Below, piece after piece: positions 1-4,913 of a DNA stretch of 5,094 bases. The stretch spans positions 1-5,094 of the forward strand of contig JAFGDC010000344.1 in NCBI GenBank assembly GCA_016932295.1, in the 5' to 3' direction. The DNA is from a candidate division CSSED10-310 bacterium. GTDB lineage: Bacteria; CSSED10-310; JAFGDC01. The position numbers were made by a program, and so were the translations under genes. How positions within the stretch are numbered: the stretch's first letter is position 1; every line of letters begins with the position of its first letter. Below the pieces are notes generated by a model that made no database searches, was not told where the DNA came from, and was given only the letters and a program-made list of their open reading frames with translations.

Positions 1-104
1 CCGTCTCGCCCACTCCCGCCCCCATCCCGACAACTGGCGGCGCCGGCCTGTTGCTCCTCTTGCTGGGATTCGGCGCCATGCTGACGACACGACGACGGAA
101 CTGA
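1..104 (+). CDS. 3' end of a surface protein with a C-terminal membrane-anchoring sorting signal (partial)
   Basis: The frame that closes at TGA 102-104 is open to the left edge and encodes 33 residues. They form a short Pro/Thr spacer (VSPTPAP), the motif IPTTG, a Gly/Leu-rich hydrophobic stretch of about 16 residues (GAGLLLLLLGFGAML) and a basic tail TTRRRN. This motif, helix and arginine layout is that of C-terminal sorting signals: IPTTG fits the LPxTG sortase consensus with Ile for Leu, and it also resembles the IPTL-CTERM/exosortase type of Gram-negative bacteria. The likely role is to hold an exported protein at the membrane until it is processed or anchored. The rest of the gene, and so its function, lies outside the window. 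It runs in the same direction as the peptidase, 204 bp upstream of it. The call rests on one short C-terminus; a plain membrane anchor is the alternative. Confidence 0.6.
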   Translation, partial: VSPTPAPIPTTGGAGLLLLLLGFGAMLTTRRRN

Positions 105-122
105 CCGCGGTTCCGGTCGCGG
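105..122 (+). other. Small GC-rich hairpin directly after the stop codon
   Basis: CCGCG (105-109) and CGCGG (118-122) are perfect inverted repeats around an 8-nt loop, starting at the base after the stop of the upstream gene. A U-tract does not follow, so it is not a classical intrinsic terminator. It could stabilise the 3' end of the mRNA or be chance in GC-rich DNA. Confidence 0.25.
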
Positions 123-191
123 GCATCGATGCGGGACTGAAATAGCGCTACAATGGATGGCTCCGCGCGCTGGAGAACCATGACCGGCACA

Positions 192-210
192 TGGGTGCCC
201 ATGGGACCCA
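192..210. promoter_or_regulatory. Near-perfect palindrome upstream of the peptidase promoter (possible operator)
   Basis: The 19 bp TGGGTGCCCATGGGACCCA are TGGGT, one extra G, the palindrome CCCATGGG, then ACCCA. Apart from the single inserted G the site is fully self-complementary. It lies about 30 bp upstream of the TTGACA box, where an activator or repressor dimer could bind, or it could extrude as a hairpin in the upstream transcript. A function is inferred only from symmetry and position. Confidence 0.3.
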
Positions 211-211
211 A

Positions 212-225
212 TGCGGCCAGCCGCA
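212..225. promoter_or_regulatory. Second dyad, TGCGGC-CA-GCCGCA
   Basis: A perfect 6+6 bp inverted repeat with a 2-bp centre, beginning one base after the preceding palindrome and ending 15 bp before the TTGACA box. As RNA it would fold as a 5-bp stem with a 4-nt loop, followed by a pyrimidine-rich stretch without a T run. It may be an operator half of a paired site or a weak termination or processing hairpin for the upstream gene. Confidence 0.3.
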
Positions 226-240
226 GCCTCCCTACTCCTC

Positions 241-268
241 TTGACAGTCAGCCATCCCTTTCAGTAAT
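241..268 (+). promoter_or_regulatory. Candidate sigma70-type promoter for the peptidase gene
   Basis: A perfect -35 hexamer TTGACA (241-246) is followed after 16 bp by AGTAAT (263-268), which matches four of six bases of TATAAT, including the final T. Transcription would start near 275 and leave a leader of about 34 nt before the ATG at 309. The -35 box is strong but the -10 is only fair, and the host's sigma-factor preference is unknown. Confidence 0.4.
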
Positions 269-299
269 CCAGAGGTGTCGAACATCCTACCATCACACC

Positions 300-303
300 G
301 GAG
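300..303 (+). promoter_or_regulatory. Shine-Dalgarno GGAG that sets the peptidase start
   Basis: GGAG lies 5 nt before ATG 309. That ATG opens a textbook signal peptide. The frame extends upstream to an ATG at 153, but the extra 52 residues would bury the signal peptide and would start upstream of the candidate promoter. The start is therefore placed at 309. Confidence 0.65.
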
Positions 304-308
304 TGGCT

Positions 309-3300
309 ATGAAAAAACTTTCATTTTTCAGTATCGCCGTCAGCATCTTGCTACCCCTACATTCAGCCGCCGCGCAGTGGGTATCCCTGACCGGCGGTGA
401 CGGCGCGCCCGTCATCCATCTCCAACAATGCGATTACCAGGGCGCCGGCATACGCATCGACCTGCCCGGTTTCGAGGCATCGATCGCCAAAGCGCCGAAT
501 GGCACCCCTTTCTCCCGGATCGCCATCCCCGATCACGGTGTCAATTTTGCTCCCGGCGAACCAGAACTGCCGGTCATCCGGTTTTTCCTCGAGGCGCCGT
601 GGGGCGCGCTGCCGGAGTTGTCCTGGCGCGTGCTTGACACACGATCGGCAGCGCTGGAAGCGAATGGTCTGCCAGGGATTGTCCATCCCTTTCAGCCGTC
701 TGTGCCGAAAATTCCCGGCGCCATGCAACGGCGACCATTCATCCAGGATCGCGGAATCTACGCATCGTCGCTTCCGATACCCGCCGTCCCCGTTCAACTA
801 CACGAGGCCGGCATTCTGCGCGGGCGACGCCTCTTCATGGTGGAGTTTCAACCTTTCAGCTACATTCCGGCCACCGGCGAGCTGACAGTTGCAACCACGG
901 CGCTGGTCCGGATCGACTTCACCGGCGCTGATCCCACCCTCACCGGCGCCATGCATGCCCGTTACGGCGGCGGACCGTTCGAGGATCTGAACGCCGCCCT
1001 GGTTCTGAATCACGAGGCGTTCCAGGGTGATCGAACGGTGCCGGCGCTGCCCATCGGCTACCTGGTCATCGCCGGCGATGGACTGGCCGGCGCCCTGACC
1101 GACTTCCTGCAATGGAAGGAAGAAAAAGGCTTCAACACGACGCTCGTGACCAGGTCGCAGATACCGCCGGGAGATGCCGCCGCCATCCAGTCATACATCG
1201 CCAATGCCTATGCAACCTGGCCCATACCACCTGCCTATGTGCTGCTGGCCGGCGATACGGCACAGGTCCCTGCCTTCATCGGCAGCGAGACATCGTCGGT
1301 CGATGACACTCCCTACGCCGCCGTGGACGGTGCTGACTACCTGCCGGATATCGCCGTGGGCCGCTTCCCCGCTGCCGATATCGGGCAGCTCATGGTGATG
1401 GCGGACAAAACCATGACGTACGAACTGGCGGAATGGGACCAGGGCGCCTGGATCAAACAGGCCGCCTTCATGGCATCGACAGACAACTATTCCATCACCG
1501 AAAACACGCATAACTACGTGATCGAAACGTACCTCGATCCGCGCGGCTACACTTCCACCAAGATATATTCGCGACTGGGCGGCACCGCGCAGCAGGTCAC
1601 CAACGCCGTCAACGGCGGACTCGGATTGCTCATCTATTCAGGCCACGGCAGCGAAACCCAGTGGGCGGACGGTCCCCCCTACTACCAGAGCCACGTGCGG
1701 GGACTTGCCAACGGCGACCTGCTGCCATGGGTCAGCAGCCACGCCTGCCTGACCGGCAACTTCGGCATTGCCGAGTGTTTCGGCGAAACCTGGCTGCGCG
1801 TCTCCAATAAAGGCAGTTTGGCTTTCTGGGGGGCTTCCACCTATTCCTATTGGGACGAGGATGACGTGCTCGAGAAGGGACTCTTCGAATCGGTGTTCAG
1901 CGAGGAGCTGTATACCTTTGGCGCGATGACCAACAATGGCCTCATGCACGTTTATACGTACTACGGTGGCGGCGGTCGCACCCAGTATTATTTCCAGGAA
2001 TACAATCTTCTGGGTGATCCCTCGGTAGATTTGCGGACGGACTCGCCACACCAGTTGGATGTGGCGGTTCCCACCGCTGTCCCGGTGGGTTCGTATCCCA
2101 TGGATGTCACCGTCACCCGGAACGGCCAGCCGGTCGCCGCCGCCCTGGTCTGCATTAGCAAAGACGGCGAGGTGCACGAAGCCGCCTATACCGATGCTTC
2201 CGGTCAGGCCACCATAAACATCGAAGCGCTCACTCCCGGCTCGCTGCGGATCGTGGTAACGGCGCGCAACGCCCAACCGGTGGTGACCGAGGCCATGGTC
2301 CTGATCACCGGCTGCGGCGTGGTGGTCACCGATCGCGACACCTATTCCTGCGACTCCGACCTGGACATCCGGCTGTGGGACTCCGACCTGGACATCAATC
2401 CATCGGCGGCCGACACATGTATCATTCACGCCGGCAGCGACAGCGAACCGGAACCGGAAACGGTGGTGATGACCGAGACCGGTCCAACCACCGGACAATT
2501 CCACGGCAGTCTGCCCCTATCCACCGAGAATGCCCCGGGCGTGCTGGCGGTGAGCCATGGCGACCTCATCACGGTCGTCTACCAGGATGCCGACTGTGAA
2601 GGCGCACCTCAGACAGTAACGGCGCAGGCTGAAACCGACTGCATCGGCCCGGCCATCACAGGCGTCACCGTCCTCGGCGTCACCAATACTTGCGCCACCG
2701 TCGTCTGGACCACCGATGAACCTGCCGACAGCGTCGTGCTCTTCGGGCAATCACCCGGCGACCTGGCCCGAGTGGCCATGGATCCCGTCCGGAACCTCAC
2801 GCACTCTTTGCTGCTCTCCGATCTCGATGAAGACACCTACTACTACCTTGCGGTGCTCTCCACCGATGCCCATGGCAACATCACCCGGGATGATCACGGC
2901 GGCGCTTGTTACCGGTTCCATACCAGGCTGTTGCTGGATGTCTTCGCCGACACCTTCGAACTGCCCCTGGGCTGGCTGCAGCAAGGAGACGGCCAGTGGC
3001 AATGGGATCGGCCGCGAGGCCTCGGCGGAACCCTCCTGACCAATCCCGATCCCAGCCAGGATCACACCTCCGGCAGCGGCATGGTCATCGGCGTCGACCT
3101 CATCAGCAACGGCAATTACAACTCCAATACCAACTGCTCCTTCCTCTCGCCCGTCATCGACTGTTCCGCATTGACCGGAACCACACTCTCCTTCTATCGC
3201 TGGCTCAATACCAACATGTTTACCGATGAGGCAAGTCTATACATCAGCAACAACGGCGGTCAGAACTGGACGGAGATCTGGCATGCCGGCGGCATGGTGA

Positions 3301-3926
3301 ACGATCAGTCCTGGATCTACTGCACCTATACCATCGCATCCCTGGCTGACGGCTGCCCGAACATGCAGATCAAGTTTTCCCAGACCTCCGATTCCATGTT
3401 GGAAGCCAGCGGCTGGAACATCGACGACCTGATGGTGCGGGGCTACGCCGCGGGTTCGGGTGAACCTACGCCCACCTGGGCGCCTACCCTTCCGCCCACG
3501 CCCACCGCCACGCCCAGACCATCGGGTACACCCTTCACACCACCGGCCACGCCCACTCCGGCCGGTACCCCACCCGCCGGGGTGGCGGTAAGCATCGACA
3601 CCAGCCGGGACCTGTATCACCCGGGCGATCGATTCATACTCTCCCTGGCGTACCACAACCATGGCCCCACCCTGAGCGCCGACCTGTTCGTCGTGCTGGA
3701 TGTCGTGGGGTGGTATTGGTTCTATCCGTCATGGTGCGCCGCCCCGGAAATCGACTTTCAGACCATCTACCTGCCGGCAGGCCAACAGGCCGCCGCCGAT
3801 CTGATGGATTTCACCTGGCCCCATGGCTGCGGCGCGGCCGACGGCATCCGCTTCTGGGCGGCCTTCCTGCAAGGTGACCAACTGGCCGGCAACATGGCAT
3901 GGACCGACTTCTCCTACGAGGAGTGA
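309..3926 (+). CDS. Secreted multidomain gingipain-type cysteine peptidase (family C25)
   Basis: A 1205-residue exported endopeptidase, probably degrading proteins outside the cell. Residues 1-22 are a signal peptide (basic MKK, hydrophobic core, AAA before Q23). A C25-type propeptide follows, with GEPELP at 83-88. The catalytic domain spans about 250-572: LVIAGD, DYLPDIAVGRF at 343-353, SGHGSE with catalytic His446, SHACLTGNF with nucleophile Cys480, and the family's closing NLLGDPS at 566-572. The His-Cys spacing of 34 is close to the 33 of RgpB (His211/Cys244). Next come the Ig-like domain of C25 peptidases (582-666), an Asp- and Cys-containing beta module (668-779), an Fn3/phosphatase-N-like domain (780-872), a MAM/jelly-roll-like domain (875-1045), a Pro/Thr linker (1049-1091) and a C-terminal beta module rich in aromatics (1092-1205). 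There is no recognisable type IX sorting domain. PorU, the type IX sortase, is also C25, but nothing here points to that role. Cleavage specificity cannot be read from the sequence. The ORF is intact and shares the local GC-rich composition. Confidence 0.93.
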   Translation: MKKLSFFSIAVSILLPLHSAAAQWVSLTGGDGAPVIHLQQCDYQGAGIRIDLPGFEASIAKAPNGTPFSRIAIPDHGVNFAPGEPELPVIRFFLEAPWGALPELSWRVLDTRSAALEANGLPGIVHPFQPSVPKIPGAMQRRPFIQDRGIYASSLPIPAVPVQLHEAGILRGRRLFMVEFQPFSYIPATGELTVATTALVRIDFTGADPTLTGAMHARYGGGPFEDLNAALVLNHEAFQGDRTVPALPIGYLVIAGDGLAGALTDFLQWKEEKGFNTTLVTRSQIPPGDAAAIQSYIANAYATWPIPPAYVLLAGDTAQVPAFIGSETSSVDDTPYAAVDGADYLPDIAVGRFPAADIGQLMVMADKTMTYELAEWDQGAWIKQAAFMASTDNYSITENTHNYVIETYLDPRGYTSTKIYSRLGGTAQQVTNAVNGGLGLLIYSGHGSETQWADGPPYYQSHVRGLANGDLLPWVSSHACLTGNFGIAECFGETWLRVSNKGSLAFWGASTYSYWDEDDVLEKGLFESVFSEELYTFGAMTNNGLMHVYTYYGGGGRTQYYFQEYNLLGDPSVDLRTDSPHQLDVAVPTAVPVGSYPMDVTVTRNGQPVAAALVCISKDGEVHEAAYTDASGQATINIEALTPGSLRIVVTARNAQPVVTEAMVLITGCGVVVTDRDTYSCDSDLDIRLWDSDLDINPSAADTCIIHAGSDSEPEPETVVMTETGPTTGQFHGSLPLSTENAPGVLAVSHGDLITVVYQDADCEGAPQTVTAQAETDCIGPAITGVTVLGVTNTCATVVWTTDEPADSVVLFGQSPGDLARVAMDPVRNLTHSLLLSDLDEDTYYYLAVLSTDAHGNITRDDHGGACYRFHTRLLLDVFADTFELPLGWLQQGDGQWQWDRPRGLGGTLLTNPDPSQDHTSGSGMVIGVDLISNGNYNSNTNCSFLSPVIDCSALTGTTLSFYRWLNTNMFTDEASLYISNNGGQNWTEIWHAGGMVNDQSWIYCTYTIASLADGCPNMQIKFSQTSDSMLEASGWNIDDLMVRGYAAGSGEPTPTWAPTLPPTPTATPRPSGTPFTPPATPTPAGTPPAGVAVSIDTSRDLYHPGDRFILSLAYHNHGPTLSADLFVVLDVVGWYWFYPSWCAAPEIDFQTIYLPAGQQAAADLMDFTWPHGCGAADGIRFWAAFLQGDQLAGNMAWTDFSYEE
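2352..2396 (+). repeat. 18-bp direct repeat, 27 bp apart, inside the peptidase gene
   Basis: GACTCCGACCTGGACATC occurs at 2352-2369 and again, identical, at 2379-2396. It encodes DSDLDI twice (residues 682-687 and 691-696). The bases just before also nearly match (TGC versus TGG). The copies are in frame with a 9-codon period and sit in the Cys/Asp module, where the second copy is the one that looks like the usual module sequence (DSDL followed by N and P). Identical codons suggest slippage or local gene conversion rather than convergence. Confidence 0.6.
3453..3581 (+). repeat. Low-complexity Pro/Thr-rich linker coding region
   Basis: This encodes peptidase residues 1049-1091, mostly Pro, Thr, Ala and Gly, including TPTATP and ATPTPAGTPP. 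At DNA level it is a degenerate C-rich repeat in which CCACGCCCA recurs three times. Such linkers are flexible, extended spacers that separate surface domains and may be glycosylated. Here it separates the MAM-like domain from the final beta module. It is a likely site of length variation between strains. Confidence 0.75.
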
Positions 3927-3936
3927 CGATCACTCC
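3911..3936 (+). other. Competing hairpins across the peptidase stop codon
   Basis: GGAGTGA (3920-3926, including the TGA stop) and TCACTCC (3930-3936) form a perfect 7-bp stem with a 3-nt loop. The left arm can alternatively pair upstream, CCTCT-type: CTCCT (3911-3915) with AGGAG (3919-3923), also with a 3-nt loop. The two structures exclude each other. No U-tract follows, so this is not a standard intrinsic terminator; it may protect the 3' end of the mRNA. Confidence 0.35.
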
Positions 3937-4220
3937 GAAGCAGTACCCGGAATCCGCTGTTTTATCGAGAGTTATTGACCCACGATGCCCCTCAGCATAG
4001 AGAACAGGCGATGCTGTTGGATGGTTTGGCCGCGACGAATGTACTCGGATCGAACCTGATGGGATGTGAAATCTGCCAAGTGCCTGCAGTGACGCTGATC
4101 GATGAGATCCCGGGAACGATGACCCTGCGCCTGACTACAGTTTCTTAAAATCCGCTTTGGTTGTCAGGAAAAAAAGAGAACTCTTGATTTTGTTATCTGT
4201 TTTAGATACTGAAACAGTTG

Positions 4221-4256
4221 GCAAGTGTGAGTCAAAAAAAAAGCACTTGCGTTTTT
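4221..4256 (+). promoter_or_regulatory. Inverted repeat GCAAGTG/CACTTGC before the antitoxin gene (operator or terminator)
   Basis: GCAAGTG (4221-4227) and CACTTGC (4244-4250) are perfect 7-bp inverted repeats around a 16-nt loop that contains nine A in a row. One G and then TTTTT (4252-4256) follow, so the + strand RNA has a stem plus short U-tract like a modest intrinsic terminator. The site lies about 60 bp upstream of the antitoxin start, where autoregulated toxin-antitoxin operons often carry their operator. Both readings are possible; the large loop makes the terminator weak. Confidence 0.4.
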
Positions 4257-4297
4257 GCAGGCAGTTTGTGACACTCAAATTACTGTCAGAAGAATAA

Positions 4298-4303
4298 AAG
4301 GGA
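4298..4303 (+). promoter_or_regulatory. Ribosome binding site of the antitoxin gene
   Basis: The purine run AAGGGA ends 7 nt before GTG 4311 and 10 nt before the next in-frame ATG at 4314. The spacing favours the GTG slightly, but either start changes the protein by a single residue. Confidence 0.5.
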
Positions 4304-4310
4304 CCGATTC

Positions 4311-4658
4311 GTGATGATCTATGGATGTCGATTCAGAATTTTAATCAGGAAAGAAGACGATGTATTCATCGCAGTCTGCCCTGGTGTTGGTGGCGTTTAC
4401 GAGGAAGGAAACACAGAAGAAGAAGCGGTGAAAAATGCCTATGAATCAGCATGTGTGATTTTGGATGCTCGATTCAGAAATAATGATCTGATGAGATCTG
4501 ACAATCAGTTCCTTGAACTTTTCAGGAAACCACCGAGATCGTGCGAGATCGCGAAAAACGCACAAGAAACAGAGAATGATTTCTTTATAACAACTTTCCC
4601 GTGCTCTCATGACAGAAATCAAGCCATTACCGCAAAAAACGTGGTCACCGCAAGCTAA
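4311..4658 (+). CDS. hicB: HicB-like antitoxin
   Basis: A 115-residue cytoplasmic protein, the probable antitoxin of a type II toxin-antitoxin pair; such proteins bind and block the partner toxin and often repress their own operon. Residues 7-52 show the partly degraded RNase H-like HicB fold: a beta strand FRILIRKEDDVFIAVCPG, then GGVYEEGNTEEEAVKNA and a helix (YESACVILD). CPGVGGV, the G-N-T turn and the E-E-A start of the helix are the family's hallmark positions. The tail from about residue 70 is hydrophilic and unassigned; I see no ribbon-helix-helix or HTH DNA-binding domain, so autorepression would need the tail or another factor. It begins with GTG (ATG one codon later). Its last 50 nt overlap the toxin gene in the +1 frame. 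Codon usage is AT-rich, unlike the peptidase. The fold is recognised by motif only, without alignment. Confidence 0.72.
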   Translation: MMIYGCRFRILIRKEDDVFIAVCPGVGGVYEEGNTEEEAVKNAYESACVILDARFRNNDLMRSDNQFLELFRKPPRSCEIAKNAQETENDFFITTFPCSHDRNQAITAKNVVTAS

Positions 4659-4908
4659 AAGTCAACTTCGATCCTTAACAAAGGACAAGTTGATTGATCT
4701 GTGGACAAAAGACAACGACTGGCAGCTGGACCACGTCAGCGGCGCGAGGTACTGCTTCAAAAGCTACAAAAAGCCGAAACCCTATGATTACCTGGTAGTG
4801 CACTATCACAGAAACGAGAGGTTTAAGGCGTGGAGTCTCCTCGCAATGATGCTTGATCAGATCTGTTGGACAGAAAAGTCACTCAAAGCCGAAAAAATTA
4901 TTAAATAA
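4609..4908 (+). CDS. hicA: HicA-like toxin (putative mRNA interferase) with a non-canonical active site
   Basis: A 99-residue basic protein placed as the toxin of the pair. HicA toxins have a small dsRBD-like fold and cleave mRNA. The core runs from helix KDKLIDLW (25-32) through DNDWQLDHVSGARYCFKS (35-52), a strand YLVVHYH (61-67), and a helix ending in CWTEKSLKAEKIIK. This matches the HicA order 'L-x-x-DGW-x-x-x-x-x-GSH-x-x-F ... V-PHH ... L-x-x-IL'. At the GSH position it reads G45-A46-R47, so the usual catalytic His is Arg; His42, His65 and His67 remain. I recall HicA-family relatives with a similar substituted motif, an HYH strand and a WTE...K-I-K end, so this may be a subfamily trait rather than decay. 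The N-terminal KPLPQKTW supports the ATG at 4609, although no Shine-Dalgarno precedes it. It ends in TAA-TAA. An inactive toxin or a non-toxin RNA-binding protein is the alternative. Confidence 0.6.
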   Translation: MTEIKPLPQKTWSPQAKSQLRSLTKDKLIDLWTKDNDWQLDHVSGARYCFKSYKKPKPYDYLVVHYHRNERFKAWSLLAMMLDQICWTEKSLKAEKIIK

Positions 4909-4913
4909 TAATT
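4896..4913. repeat. AT-only dyad over the toxin stop codon
   Basis: AATTATT (4896-4902) and AATAATT (4907-4913) are perfect inverted repeats around 4 nt and cover the TAA-TAA stops. A stem made only of A-T pairs is too weak for efficient intrinsic termination. It marks the AT-rich right end of the island. Confidence 0.25.

Larger units (their letters stand above)
3927..4310. other. Gene-free stretch between the peptidase and the toxin-antitoxin module
   Basis: 384 bp without a gene I can support. From 3927 to 4148 the reading frame of the peptidase stays open after its TGA for 73 codons, to TAA 4146-4148; an ATG at 4011 would give 45 residues, preceded by only a weak AGG. The opposite strand is open here too in more than one frame, and none of the peptides is recognisable, so no CDS is called. 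From about 4141 the DNA turns AT-rich (19 G/C in 4141-4200 by my count). This second part carries the inverted repeat at 4221-4250 and must hold the promoter of the toxin-antitoxin pair, but I find no convincing -35/-10 pair; TTGTCA at 4161-4166 is the best lone -35-like box. Confidence 0.6.

Noticed and set aside
153..308. N-terminal extension of the peptidase frame to ATG 153
   Set aside because: It would place 52 non-conserved residues before a perfect signal peptide and start upstream of the candidate promoter; GGAG before ATG 309 fixes the start.
397..885. 162-codon + strand frame inside the peptidase
   Set aside because: Out-of-frame shadow with Arg/Ser/Pro-rich, low-information translation; the true frame carries the propeptide.
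1638..2504. 288-codon open frame on the - strand
   Set aside because: Lies wholly antisense to the C25 catalytic and Ig-like coding region, with a His/Val/Gly-rich translation typical of antisense frames in GC-rich genes; no recognisable domain.
3470..3581. C-rich repeat considered as a CRISPR or minisatellite
   Set aside because: In frame throughout and explained by the Pro/Thr linker; no spacers and no constant repeat unit.
3941..3966. Possible intrinsic terminator ending in TGTTTTAT after the peptidase
   Set aside because: Only about three consecutive pairs (CAG/CTG) can form before the T run; the stem is too short.
4534..4551. CGAGATCG repeated 10 bp apart inside the antitoxin gene
   Set aside because: Two 8-bp copies inside coding sequence; no iteron-like series and no further copies nearby.
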